A stretch of DNA of 64,000 nucleotides from Kalmusia sp. IMI 367209 (GCA_027946365.1 JAPEUQ010000003.1:1674001-1738000), one strand, 5' to 3'; shown: positions 35,098 to 45,844, counted from the stretch's first letter. Notes: a model not told the origin generated them from the letters alone. A program made the numbers and translations.

Positions 35098-37087
35098 ATG
35101 GCGACGAAGAACTGTATGCTTGGCGCTTTTGCTGTTGCGCTTGCGGGAGTGGCGCGAGCGGGCCCTCAAAGTACGAGATGGATACTATTCCTCTTCGATG
35201 CGAGCTGCGGCTAATGTATGAACAGGAGTTGGAATCGGTATTATACCCGTATTTCCAATCACCAACGCAACGACACCTGCGCCTAGACCAACCGACACTG
35301 GTTCGACATGTGAAGCGTCATGCGACGTCCGCTATCCAGAGCTTTTCGGAGTGTCTTGGGTACCAGAAGCCGAGATTGTGTTCACCGAAACAGTCACCGT
35401 TGGGACTGTTAGCATCATAACAGCGACCATAGGCGAGAACACCATGATTAGAACGGAAACAGTGTATGATGATACTGTCCCAAGGTGGTACACGCTCTAT
35501 CACGTATCTACGAATGAAGCCGGCACCAAAATAGTCGAAGCTGACATCACTCTCTCGGACGGACCAACCCTGACGACATTTGCATATCCAACTCCATGGG
35601 TAGACTATCCATCGCAATATCACTGGGAAGGAGTTCTCCCTACGCACGACGAGAAGTACAACCCAACATGTGCTACGGCAACGGAGGAACTCGCATTTGG
35701 AGAGGTGACCCTGCACCCACTATATCCTCAGCCCACAAATGTATTCGCAGATAAGAAAGACCCTGAGGGCGCAAATTACATGCCTCTTTACATTGCGCTT
35801 CAAGACCTACCCGACAAGAAATGGTTCGACAACGCCTTTCCTTCCGAATCCGCTTTCGCCTCCTGCGAGTCAGTACGGGGAAAACCGGCTCCTACAGACA
35901 TTTCAACTGCAAAATTCGTTTTTGACACGGCCACCTTTATCACAAGTATGGAGAAACCCGGGGTTGTCCACCAAGAGAGTACCGTTACATGGTGGGAGGA
36001 CGTTACGACGACTGAAGAGCCACCTGACCTGATTGGGTCGTCGATTCCAAACGCAAGAAGCTCAACGCCAATTTCTACACCATTGATAACATCCCTAGCA
36101 AGACCCAGCACATCCATTCCAATTCCAGACATTCCTCGAATAGAGTCCACTGTGCCACTCCCACAACAGACCCAACGTCCATCGCGCCCTAGTGTACCGA
36201 TTGTCCACATTCCGGATACTAGTCAAGTTGTGCAGCCAGCCCCTACGAATGGCCATGGTGCGGGTCAGCCTGTTCCAACCCCAAATAACGGCAACGGAGT
36301 AGGGCAAACAACTCCTGGGGATAAGGGAGCACAACCAGCTCTAACACCAGCTCCAACACTCACTACCCCTGTTTTCACATTCGTACCCACATTCGTTGAC
36401 GGTCAACCCACAGCGGTCCCAGTTTTCATCCTTCCTGATTCCTCACAAACCGCGACTATTGGACAAACCGTAACTGTGAACGGTCAGACTACCGTGCTAA
36501 CAGCACCGACTGCGATTTTCGCCATAGTACCTACAAAAATTAATGATGTTGCCACATCTACGCCTGCTTTCATCATCAGTGGCACGAGCACAGCTAGTAT
36601 TGGCCAGACGGTCACCCTCGATGGACAACCCACTGTTCTCGCCGCGCCAGCACCATATGCCACTGTGGTTGCAACCACGATATACGGCATCGAAACATCA
36701 ATCACAGCATACATCATCAGTGGTTCGATAACCGCTTTCGCCGGCCAAACCGTCACGATCGGTGGCAAGGTCACTGTGCTTCCCACCGCAGATGCGTTAT
36801 TTACCACTGTAACGACCATGATCAATGGCATGAGCACAGTCATACCTGTTTATATAATAAGCGGGTCGATCACTGCGACTATCGGGCAAACCGTTACCAT
36901 CGACGGTACAACGACAGTTCTTCCGACTCCGACTAATGCTGATGCAAGCGCCACACCTGGTAATGTTATATTCGAAGGACAGCCACAAGCCACAGAATCA
37001 GCCCGTGGCGCTGGAACCTCTGATTTAAATATGCCTCATGGTGTTATTCTAGTCTGTATGGGGGCGTTCTTTCTCTTGTGGTTATGA
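35098..37087 (+). CDS. probable GPI-anchored cell-wall protein with tandem repeats
   Basis: Two exons, 35098-35170 and 35226-37087, 644 residues; the 55-bp intron has a GCTAAT branch site. Exon 1 encodes a signal peptide (CMLGAFAVALAGVARAG). The ectodomain has a Thr/Val-rich N-terminal part with several cysteines, a Ser/Thr/Pro-rich stretch (about 235-340), then about four imperfect repeats of ~45 residues (roughly 400-590), each carrying a version of IGQTVTxxGxxTVL and a preceding YIISGSxTA. The C-terminus is hydrophobic (GVILVCMGAFFLLWL) after small residues, consistent with GPI attachment. No catalytic domain. Such proteins are typically wall-bound and adhesin-like; this role is inferred. 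It is divergent from the cellobiohydrolase gene. Confidence 0.85.
36370..36930 (+). repeat. in-frame tandem repeats of the wall-protein gene
   Basis: Approximately four modules of about 135-140 bp, recognisable by repeated GGxCAxACxGTxAC segments encoding G-Q-T-V-T at about 36460, 36605, 36745 and 36885. Divergence between copies is substantial at DNA level, so the array is old rather than a recent expansion. Confidence 0.75.
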
Positions 37088-38242
37088 GGGATTTTCGAAT
37101 AGGCATCGGCATTTATTCGGAGTTTGGGGAAAAGAGTCTACGAGCATAATGGCATGGAATATGGGGCGGGTTGGTATGGTTTGTTTCTTCGCAGGATACC
37201 CCAAATTTATAAATGTAGTTTATAATGATGCATCTAGCCACTGCCTTATCCTTTACTACTTTTAGTCTGTCTACATCTGGGAACAAGGTACATCCTAAAC
37301 TAAATATAACAGGCAGATTCCGCCTATACAATGGATACCTGGAACAACTCATTGTATTATGCAGCTACGTACCAGGAACAAGAATATCGGGCAGGTGATA
37401 CATCGTGACGATTGATTGTCTGCAAAGATCGTTTCGACAGGGGGGTGCGGCGATTACGCGTTGTTATTATGCAATCCTGGGAAGAAACTTGTCTCTCGAA
37501 CATTCATATATGTATGTCGTACCTACATTCCAGTTTTGCCAATTGACCAACTCAGGATACGGAATACATGATACAACCGAGGCATGTCTTTGATCCACTG
37601 TCTCATGGCCTTGTGATGATACTATTGGAAGTAGTGACTGCCTTGATGGAGAGAGGATGACATTTCTCAAGACAGTTCGTGTTCGTTACCAGGCGCATGG
37701 GTTGAGGCTCACTGAACGACCCAAGAGCGGTAGGTACCAACACGAGTCATGGTCCTTTCCGTTTCAGCTTACCCCTTTATGCATGGTATAGGAGCCCAAA
37801 GTCTATCGTACGGTGCCCCCACGCCTTCCATTCACCCAATTATGCATGTGCATCGAGCGTCGTCAGGCTCGTCTGTTGGATCTTCGTGGCAGGAATTCCT
37901 ACTCGCTAGGATGGAAGATGCCGAGATGAAACCGTCACAGTAGACGCTCGCTTGAGTGCACCCGAACCGGCATAGCGACGCGAGGAAAATTGCCCGGTGC
38001 TCAGTATCGATAGCTCGGATTCGTTGAAGCTATCTCCATCCTTGTCAATGTGCCTGGATGTCCCAGCCGCGTGTGGAAAGCAGCGAGCCGGTTTCGGGAG
38101 CGGGATCTGCACAAGACGATCGGCTCGTCATTAGCTGCTCATCGCCCTGACTAAAAAAACAGTGGGCAGCGCTCTGCGGCGGGCACTAAACCTTCACTCT
38201 GTCGCCCACCGTCGCCTTTGCTAATTTGTTTTGTACCAAACA
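37088..38242. other. intergenic, 1.15 kb
   Basis: 3' flank of the wall-protein gene and upstream region of the EthD-like gene. Short frames only. No supported feature. Confidence 0.55.
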
Positions 38243-39193
38243 ATGGCTCCAGGACTCTTCTGCATCTGGTCGCGCACCGATCCAGATGTTGCGGTTACGG
38301 TCAAGCCTGACGATGAGACCTTCCGCGATGCTGTTACCGAACTTCCAGGTGTGTCGCTAGGCACGCAGATAAGACAAATGAAAGGTCAGGTCATGGAGTA
38401 CCCCTATAGTCATGATATCCCGTTCATGACCATGTACGACTTGCCGGATGTCGAATATCGTAACGATGAAGCGTTCAAGCGAGTGGAAAAAGCGTGTCAA
38501 AGTCGAGGCGAGGGGGTATGCAAACCGCGCGTTTATGAGGAGATATATCGGAGAGACGTAGAAGGATGCGAAAATAGTAAGAACCCCTGGTCTGTGTAAC
38601 AAGCGTGAAACTAATATGGGTCGTAGTACACCCGCGCATTGTGAGCAAAGGCCCAAGTACAAAGTAGATGTGTCATTCTAGCGAAGGGAAAACCTTTCGT
38701 CGCCTGGATGAGACGTTGATAATGTACCCGTCCCAATCTTCTGACTTACACTGACTTTGTATCTCCGCCATAGAATGATAATATAAGCGTTGTGACCTGC
38801 GAGACACCTCCCCCAGAGCAGATTGAAGAATTCTGGAAATGGCAGAAGGAGACATACACCCCGTTGTTGTTGGAAGGACCCACGTTCCTGCGCGCGAGGA
38901 TATTGAAGGAGGTTGGAGAAGAGAGGACAGACAGCGCGATGCCATCAGCACCGTATATGTGGGTGTACGAGTGGGAAGACGATGAGCTACCGTGGATGGA
39001 GCTGACAGGCGCGGCACAATCGAAAGAGTGGGGGAAGCTCATAGAAGGAGGGTTGATTTGGCAGGGACTGTGTTATCACACGAAGAGGTACAGTGAGAAG
39101 TTCGAGACCAGCCTGTCGTCGTCGGGTCAGGAAGAAGATGGGGATGAAGAATCGGAGACTGACAGTTCCCGTAATGGTGAAGATGAAGAATGA
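38243..39193 (+). CDS. EthD-like hypothetical protein with a 14-nt micro-exon
   Basis: Proposed exons: 38243-38576, 38627-38640 and 38774-39193, 255 residues. Intron 1 (50 bp) has GTAAGA, a CTAAT branch and TAG; intron 2 (133 bp) has GTGAGC, CTGAC and CATAG. Using the good GTAAGA donor directly with the last exon breaks frame; the 14-nt exon repairs it. A simpler alternative is a single intron from a GTGTAA donor at about 38596, adding different residues at the join. The N-terminal half (GLFCIWSRTDP, FMTMYDLPDVEY, VYEEIYRRD) and the C-terminal half (PYMWVYEWEDDELPWMEL) resemble the two halves of fungal dimeric alpha-beta barrel proteins of the EthD/antibiotic-monooxygenase kind; substrate unknown. 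The tail is acidic (EEDGDEESETDSS). No signal peptide. Confidence 0.75.
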
Positions 39194-39380
39194 AAGGGCC
39201 GCTGGCTCGTAGTTAGTTGGTCGCGTTTCGTTTGTATTTGTTTTGATCTGGCGGGGTGAACGAGTGAAAGGACTCTAGAAATCTTCTTCTCAACCGCGCT
39301 GCACCTCTGCTCACTCTTCCGTACGCCTACTCTCTTCCCACTCTCAATCTTTCTGCAAAAAAGCAAAATACCTCCACAAC

Positions 39381-40226
39381 ATGCCCATTAAGCGTACTTC
39401 AACACCTCTTTTGGCCGCAATGCCCAAGCGCGCGCTACGTCTCGATCTGCGCCCCGCGCGTGCAGAGCACCAGATTCGCCGTCCTCTCACGTACAACGAG
39501 AAGTTTGCTGCTCTTCCCCGCAGCTTGCTCGAGCACATCGAGTACCTCTTCCAGAACGTCGGCGTGCGCGAGAAAGGAGAGGCGTCCGGAGCCATCTTCA
39601 CCTTGAACCACGGCCAGATCCGCCTCTACCCCAAGTCCGCCTCGACTTTCAAGATCAAGGCGCATCACTACAAGTTCGTCGACGCCGCCAACACCGCCTT
39701 GCTAACCATGTTCATGGACATGGAGCCCGAGTTTGCAACGGGCGACGCTGAACACTGGAGAGCACTGGATACTGGTTTCAGTATCTACGACCTCGAGCCG
39801 AATCCGGGTCTCCTACAATTGCACGGCCTCCGACGCGGTGACGTCGGATACCACTTCGACAAGCACAGTTGCCTGGCGATCTGCTTCCTGCAAGAAGGAA
39901 CAGGTTTCTTCAGCACCGTCGACGACGAGGTATCCGATGAGCGCCTCGAGCTGGAGCTGGCCTGCTTCTTTGTCGAAGCGGTACCCGGGGTGGCCGGGGC
40001 GTGGATCCCCCAGGCGCCCATCCCTTCCGCCAAAATCTCCTTCATCTTGAAGGAGAAAGAGAAGGAGGAGGAAGGGAGCGACGGGGATGTTGTCGGCGAG
40101 AAGTTCCTGGCGGAGAGGAGGAGGGAGGAGGAGGAGGAGAGGAAGAGGGAGAAGGGGGACGATGAAGATGAGGTCGAGGACGATGACGAGGACGTTGACT
40201 TCGTCGGTTTGAAGGGTGTTTGCTGA
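39381..40226 (+). CDS. hypothetical protein with acidic/basic charged tail, 281 aa
   Basis: Intronless, 281 residues, starting 187 bp after the previous gene on the same strand. The first ~35 residues are strongly basic (MPIKRTSTPLL..MPKRALRLDLRPARAEHQIRR), which could be a nuclear or mitochondrial signal; a second in-frame ATG at codon 14 is an alternative start. The middle (about 40-225) looks globular, with no motif I can name. The last ~60 residues are a Glu/Lys/Arg then Asp/Glu run (RRREEEEERKREKGDDEDE), likely a charged helix ending in a disordered acidic tail. It converges with the zinc-ribbon gene. Function unknown. Confidence 0.78.
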   Translation: MPIKRTSTPLLAAMPKRALRLDLRPARAEHQIRRPLTYNEKFAALPRSLLEHIEYLFQNVGVREKGEASGAIFTLNHGQIRLYPKSASTFKIKAHHYKFVDAANTALLTMFMDMEPEFATGDAEHWRALDTGFSIYDLEPNPGLLQLHGLRRGDVGYHFDKHSCLAICFLQEGTGFFSTVDDEVSDERLELELACFFVEAVPGVAGAWIPQAPIPSAKISFILKEKEKEEEGSDGDVVGEKFLAERRREEEEERKREKGDDEDEVEDDDEDVDFVGLKGVC

Positions 40227-41350
40227 GCGGACACGTTCCAGCTCACGCCACCCCAGAATGCATGAGACACGCAACGGACTGCCCAATTGTTTGGCTGTAC
40301 ATTAGTTTAGTTTCCGATATCCAGAAAAGTGCTTTGTCGACCCATTCACGTTTTTAAACTTGATTTTGTTGTTTGCCCTTTATAATTGCTAATTTACTAG
40401 AACCAAGTTCTTGATGCATTGCAACTGAAGCCAAATCGACCTAACAGATGCTGTAGCCGCTTAAAGTATGGAGCAGTACAAGACAGAATTGATTACCATT
40501 CCAATAAAAGCTGAAAAATCATTTACCCTTCACATAGTAAAAGGCATTCTAGCAAAATGTGCGAGGTCAGCCTCAGGCAAAGCAGCAGCTTCCCGTCTCG
40601 AAACATCAGTATTCATAGTGTTACGCTCAATATAGTAGCATAGATACTCAGGACACTGTTTGGACCTAGGAAGAGCAAAACGACAGGTGTAGCATCTTCG
40701 GCTCTGTCTCTCGAATGACACCGTCATAGTCACGCCAGTATTACTTCTCCTTGACGGAATAATGCTTCACATATCCCCAGACATATAACGGCCTCGGTAG
40801 CTCAGTAGTCTACAGAGTCCAAGCATTGACTGTTCTATCAACGAGCTGCCTGTGCGTGCAAGACGTAGGATGAAGACACAAGGATGAAGACACAAGTCTA
40901 GAAATACATTTTAGACTCTATTGCCCTTAGATTATATTAGGGAAGTCCAAAAGGTTGAGCTATAGTGTCAATATCGAAACGTTCGGCTACGACAGTCGCA
41001 ATGCAATGCAACCTCCGGATGAAATTTGAAAGCATCCTTTTAGATATCACTCGAAAGAATCACGATATAGGTGTGAAAACAATGATCTAGATAGACAATT
41101 TGGTTAACTACTCGCGGAGAAAAGCAGAAAAGCAGAAAAGCAGAAAAGCAGAAAAGCAGAAAAGCAGAAAAGCAGAAAAGCAGAAAAGCAGAAAAGCAGA
41201 AGGAAGAGCAGAAAGGCAGAACAAGAACCATACAAAAGGCCTTGATCAGCAAAATCTTTGTGTATAGTGGTTCGCCACATCGCTGAGAAACTATGTGTTG
41301 AAACGACTTTGAGCACCCGTGGCCGCGACATTCATCTCTGATCAGGATCG
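40227..41350. other. intergenic with a simple repeat
   Basis: 3' flanks of two convergent genes. Holds the AAAAGCAG tandem array at 41119-41201. A GGTAGCTCAGTAG sequence near 40796-40808 recalls a tRNA A box but no B box follows. No gene. Confidence 0.6.
41119..41201 (+). repeat. AAAAGCAG octamer tandem array, about 10 copies
   Basis: Near-perfect direct repeats of the 8-mer AGAAAAGC/AAAAGCAG, with a decayed end (AAGGAAGAGCAGAAAGGCAG) at 41200-41220. It lies about 150 bp downstream of the stop codon of the zinc-ribbon gene. Perfect repetition indicates recent slippage and likely strain-level length variation. Confidence 0.93.
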
Positions 41351-42229
41351 CTATTTGGATCGACGTGATGGGTAACGGCTGCCGGGCTCTGATTCCCACG
41401 GATTTCCTTCCTTGTCAACGTAGTGATATGTTTGATCACGGTCTTCGTAGTAGACAAGCGTGTAGCTGTAGGACACATCATCATCATCGTCCCACTTGCT
41501 GCGCCGAATTGGTGCAGGAATAGCATGACCCGTTGTAGGATCAATGCATGTCTTCCTATGATCATACTCTGAACTGCTAGCAATCTTACTAGCGATAGAT
41601 CGCATAGAGCCAGCCGTCGAGCGTACGAAGCTAGACCCATGCTTTCGCATTGGATCAGTCAATGAACGGAGTAAGCTAGGCGTACGATTCTCGCTGGGAT
41701 CGACGACGCCATACTCAGAGCTGGAATGGATGCTGGCTTTAGGCCACTGTGAACTAACCTGGCAGCCGCAGTAGTCGCAGGGTTCTCCCCATGGCTTGAA
41801 GCTCAGGGAGACCTTGGGAGCTGTAAAGACGCCGTTAGTCATCTTCGCTTTCGCCCTATACGTCAGTGAACAGTTGGGGCAGATGCTGAAATAAGGGCAT
41901 TCCTTGTCGAAAGGAAGCACCATTGGGCCCGTACCTCGAAGTTCATTGTTCATATCAAACTCGAGCAAGTCTGAATGACAATGTCGGCATATGCCATGGC
42001 CACAGACACATTTCAGGTGCTTGAAGATGTATTCACCATGAAAGAGTGCCAAATAATTGATACGACCGCAATATCGGTTGCAGCATTCCCAGGTACCCTC
42101 CACACTGCTGTGTGGCAGAGGGCCGGGGCCTGGATGCGCTGGACGATATGCAACATGTTGGGATGCTGTCATCTTGCGACTATACTCATCTCTCTGCATG
42201 ATAGAATTCGTGGATTGGTTTTGGGCCAT
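41351..42229 (-). CDS. zinc-ribbon-type Cys-rich protein, 292 aa
   Basis: Intronless, 292 residues. After a Pro/Gln-containing N-terminus there is a Trp/Cys pattern typical of fungal double zinc-ribbon proteins: WECCNRYCG at about residue 47, CVCGHGICRHC at about 75-85, then CPYFSICPNCSLTYRAK at about 112, and a further CDYCGC at about 150. These provide enough Cys and His for two or more zinc sites. The C-terminal half is Ser/Arg-rich and disordered (SSFVRSTAGSMRSIASKIASS), ending in a Tyr-rich segment (SYSYTLVYYEDRDQTYHY). Such proteins are numerous in Dothideomycetes and uncharacterised. A broken relative appears to lie divergently at about 43009-43600. Confidence 0.82.
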   Translation of the reverse strand: MAQNQSTNSIMQRDEYSRKMTASQHVAYRPAHPGPGPLPHSSVEGTWECCNRYCGRINYLALFHGEYIFKHLKCVCGHGICRHCHSDLLEFDMNNELRGTGPMVLPFDKECPYFSICPNCSLTYRAKAKMTNGVFTAPKVSLSFKPWGEPCDYCGCQVSSQWPKASIHSSSEYGVVDPSENRTPSLLRSLTDPMRKHGSSFVRSTAGSMRSIASKIASSSEYDHRKTCIDPTTGHAIPAPIRRSKWDDDDDVSYSYTLVYYEDRDQTYHYVDKEGNPWESEPGSRYPSRRSK

Positions 42230-43008
42230 ATCTATTGAGTACCTTGTTCAACCTGTTCAAGTTGTTGTGGATTCTTTGAGCAATTATGGGAAAAATGTAA
42301 AGGTGTTTATATAACCATACAAAATCCTGGGGCGATGAATTGTAGTGAATGCAGAATCTCAATTGAGATGAGAGAGTGCAATGACAATGTTTCTTGTTGA
42401 GGCAGAATGTACTAGGTTTAGAGGCTGTGTGGAGACTTATCACGGCTGCGAGAAATTTTGGAGTGGTGTAAATGAACATTTTGAATACTAACGGACTAGA
42501 TTATATCACCCGTAGGTAGTAGGGTAGATCACCATAGATTGAGCACGGGAGCACTCGTATGGATTACTTCCATGGCATGTGGTGACGTGATACACAGCGC
42601 AGCAGTCCTTGTGGTAGCGCCATAAGCTGTCGAATTTATCAGTGCTTGTGATATACACACATTTGGGAAGGCAAGGTAGCTTGGGTATTCTGATCTTCAT
42701 GAGGAATGGAAATGTAATAGAGGTGTGTTAGAGCGGGTGTTGATTTCGACCCTGTTTTGACTAGAGTCATTCGAAATTCGGGCCTCGAAGATGAATCATT
42801 TGGATACTATAGATGTACAATGATTGGCGGTGGATGGTAAAATTTTGAGGTTGATTGCGATCCTTAAGTAGTCCACCTTAGATCTATTCAAGTATTGTGT
42901 TCAATGCTAGTAACACCACACAATAAGGTCCATGAACAAATAGGAGCATGTCTTAACGTGAGCCGTTCTTGACAATCCCCAGTTCTGCATTGTAAACAAA
43001 CAACACAT
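42230..43008. other. intergenic, divergent
   Basis: Upstream region of the zinc-ribbon gene (minus) and of its possible frame-broken relative (plus). AT-rich, no supported gene. Confidence 0.5.
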
Positions 43009-43288
43009 TTGCACAATCCCTCATCCATAGCTTCCATGTCTTACAAATCAGTCTTTCTCTATAATTTTGACTCGACCCCGGCTGGAACGACCGAAACTTC
43101 ACCGCGTTATTGCCAACACGACCCAAGTCTATCGTTTCTCGAAGAGAATGTTTATTCCCTATCACCCGTCCAAGCAGGAGCAGGCCTCCACCCAAGCAGC
43201 CGCGCAAATTGTTGTCTTCGAAGACCCCGCAATGCAAATCCTCCGATCAGCACCGTAATAAGTCATCTAACATACTCGCATAGACCAC

Positions 43289-43590
43289 TCCGCAACATGG
43301 ATATGCCATCCCTGCCACTACCGCAACTCCGTCATTCTCCTACCATGGACTCCCCCCTCAACATAATTCGCCGCGAATACTGCCAACACTTATACTGCAC
43401 TTTATGCACACATACTCCCCCGGTCATGCGTTGGTACATTGATGGGTCAAACATACTACCCTCAACTTCGTCCACATCCTAAGGTCAGGACCTCCCGTAT
43501 GTTTCTGTTTGTAGTGGCTGCGGTCTGAGCTGGGGCGTGAAGGTGACGTCTGTGCGATGCGAGGGATTGCACAAAAACCATGCTCTAGGG
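43289..43590 (+). pseudogene. zinc-ribbon-like gene with a broken frame
   Basis: Three Cys-bearing segments in order: TWICHPCHYRNSV (Cys codons 43304 and 43313), RREYCQHLYCTLC (43381-43407) and VSVCSGCGLSWGVKV (43510-43521). This order matches the Trp-Cys/CxxC architecture of the neighbouring minus-strand protein (its CPNCSLTYRAK parallels CSGCGLSWGVK). Segment 1 is in another frame than segments 2 and 3; there is no AG between them, so no intron can join them, and the frame changes around a C6 run at 43352-43357. Segments 2 and 3 share a frame but a TAA at 43480-43482 intervenes, which an intron ending GGTCAG could remove. Before segment 1 sits an intron-like end (CTAAC..CATAG). Either a young pseudogene or an assembly error in the C run. 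Confidence 0.45.
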
Positions 43591-43942
43591 ATTTAGCAGG
43601 AGTGAATCCGTACGTGGGTTTGAGCATCCTGTGCTGAAACCGTGGGCTGGGTTAGGGATGTAAACGGATGTGGCGGAAGGGAGTACGAGAGCACTATTGA
43701 GGAAGCTGAAAGACTAGTTCGAAGCTGGACAGATTTGAACTACAAACCGTCACTTGAATAGGTTAATATTCGGAAAATTTTGTACAGAAGAAGTGCTATT
43801 TACGGTGTGCTTCTCGGTGGCGTCATCATCTGTCCTGCCCATGTACAAACTTTCTTGATTCTTAAATGAAGATGCGATTCCTGAGCCTAATCACTCATAT
43901 GATCTCTTATGAACGGAAGAGAAAGGCTGTCACTGTCTCTGA

Positions 43943-45844
43943 CTAGCCTTGTACGTCCAACCATCTCAGCGGCTCCGGCCGACGTGCGATTACATCCGGC
44001 ACGCATCCCCAAGAGCATACCGTCGCCTTGAAGGGAAGACACTCGCCACCCATGACCCACGCCTCAACCCATTCTGCCCTAGGCACAATGTATTGTTTAC
44101 CGCAGCAATGACACATCCGAAGTGGTCCGAAAACGGAAGACATATTTCGCTCCGCAGCCTCGAGGTTGTGGTCGACTTCCGCCGGCATCATTCCGTCTAC
44201 GGCGCTTCGTATCTGTTCCGCAGAGAGGTGTTTGAGGGCTAGAGTGAGCGAAAGATTGCGAAGCGAGGGCACCTTGGACATCGAAGGTGGATTGAACCAG
44301 ACGTCAGGGACAGCGTCGGTACCTAATGAAGTGCTGACCATAAGTCCTTGCGGATTGTTATAACTGTGCGGCCGACCCATGCTGTCGATCCATACGGCCG
44401 TCTCCTCCAGCGTGTCCCATGTTGGAGCTGACGATCCTTTCATTAGCCGACCGGCTGCATCGAGATATGTGGCTTGAGTCCGAGCCATAAGGAAAAGGCC
44501 GTCCTTTATATTATCCATTGTAATCTTGGTATTGAAGCTCTCAGGAGCGAAACGGTGGTGGCCGCCGAAGTCACTCCAATCCTTCTCCAAGTACCTTAGC
44601 ATCCTCGGTAGATGATTGGCCGGATGATACCGATCCTCATGCGCAAAGGCAGAGATACTCTGCGCCGGAGTGACCTTAGGTAGTGTACTTGCAGAGCTGG
44701 CAAGTATCGCTTCAGCTTTGCGAAATATCCAATAACTCCATCCAGCACCTGATAAATAAATCGGATTGCCAGCTAGTGCCAAGCGGACGAGGTTCCCTTG
44801 CGGTGAGCACATTCCAAGTAATTCAAGAGGAAGCGTCCGTATCGAATTATAGCAGAGGTCAAGCGTGGACAAGTTGGTCAGCTTCGCTATGTGAGGCGGA
44901 AGTTCCTCGATGCCGTTGGAGCGGAGGGTGAGGCTGGTCAAGTGTTGGACGTTGAATAAGGCTGGCGCGAGATATCGAAGCTGGTTGTCCCCAAGGTTTA
45001 TGTGAAGCTCGGGGATCAGAGACCGATACTGAGTCTCCGCAGGAACATCAACACTCGCATCCACGGGAACCGTGATGACCTGGTTGAGGAGATGGAGGTG
45101 ATGCAGCTCGTTGTCTTGAAGCTCCAAGGCGGAAAAATTAAATTCGGTGGCATTGCATTCAACACTCTTCTCTATGGTGCGATATAGCAAGGCCTCAGAG
45201 TTTGTCATAGATTGGGTTACGCGCTCGATGCGTTCTTCTCTGGACTCCGATCGCGCTTCTTCGTGCTCCAGCATTGGGGGATCAGACGCGATATCCAGAT
45301 TTGCGCTTGTCGAATCGTCGCTCATCATGTGGACGCCAGAGTCAAAATTGCGCCTGAACAGTCTTCTCTTGGGCGCGCGTGTCGGCTCGATTTCCCACCA
45401 CGCACCGGCGCGCTTCCTTTTGTCGCGGGGAGATTTGTAGTTGGTAACGTCGGCTGCTTCAGGAGGGTCGTCTTCTGAGAAGAGTGGCGGCTCGCTCGAC
45501 GTGGGCGACAATGCACGTAGTCGCGGGTTGAGGAGCGGGGAGCTAGAGAGGGTGGTCGCGTGCGACGGGGAGGGCAGCGGGTCTTCGTCCATTTTCGTGG
45601 GTGTGCACCGCAATGAAGGAAGGAGCGTGGGTGATGCGTTGAAGAGCGATGTTGCTAAGTCTTGCAAATAATGATATGTTTGTGTCCCAGCGATCGAGAT
45701 GTTGGAGACTCGGGAGCTTGACGCGTCGTCCGAACTAGTTTCGGTTGACGCGAGCCCCGCTAGCGGCATTTCGTCACAACCGGCGCGTATAGTCAGCGGT
45801 CCCACGTGCACTGGGTTGCACGTCAAGCGCTCCGAGAATGCCAT
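43943..45844 (-). CDS. leucine-rich-repeat protein with C-terminal Cys motif, 633 aa
   Basis: Intronless, 633 residues. The N-terminal ~200 residues are Ser/Pro-rich and disordered with a basic patch (KSPRDKRKR, PKRRLFRR) that may act as a nuclear signal. A helical region leads to about four LRR units at roughly residues 283-360 (LHINLGDNQLRYLAPALF, LTSLTLRSNGIEELPPHI, LSTLDLCYNSIRTLPLEL, LVRLALAGNPIYL). The C-terminal third carries a compact region and a CHCCGKQYIVP..CSWGC pattern (about 576-612), suggesting a zinc site. Few LRRs plus a zinc-like C-terminus is a recurrent fungal architecture of unknown function. No signal peptide, so intracellular. About 180 bp separate it from the next gene upstream. 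Confidence 0.85.
   Translation of the reverse strand: MAFSERLTCNPVHVGPLTIRAGCDEMPLAGLASTETSSDDASSSRVSNISIAGTQTYHYLQDLATSLFNASPTLLPSLRCTPTKMDEDPLPSPSHATTLSSSPLLNPRLRALSPTSSEPPLFSEDDPPEAADVTNYKSPRDKRKRAGAWWEIEPTRAPKRRLFRRNFDSGVHMMSDDSTSANLDIASDPPMLEHEEARSESREERIERVTQSMTNSEALLYRTIEKSVECNATEFNFSALELQDNELHHLHLLNQVITVPVDASVDVPAETQYRSLIPELHINLGDNQLRYLAPALFNVQHLTSLTLRSNGIEELPPHIAKLTNLSTLDLCYNSIRTLPLELLGMCSPQGNLVRLALAGNPIYLSGAGWSYWIFRKAEAILASSASTLPKVTPAQSISAFAHEDRYHPANHLPRMLRYLEKDWSDFGGHHRFAPESFNTKITMDNIKDGLFLMARTQATYLDAAGRLMKGSSAPTWDTLEETAVWIDSMGRPHSYNNPQGLMVSTSLGTDAVPDVWFNPPSMSKVPSLRNLSLTLALKHLSAEQIRSAVDGMMPAEVDHNLEAAERNMSSVFGPLRMCHCCGKQYIVPRAEWVEAWVMGGECLPFKATVCSWGCVPDVIARRPEPLRWLDVQG

Noticed and set aside
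38231..38599. Reading the EthD-like first exon as a complete 118-residue protein ending at 38599
   Set aside because: A GTAAGA donor with a branch site and a clearly coding downstream exon show that the gene continues; the stop lies in the intron.
40796..40860. tRNA-like sequence with GGTAGCTCAGTAG
   Set aside because: There is an A-box-like start but no B box and no cloverleaf; probably chance.
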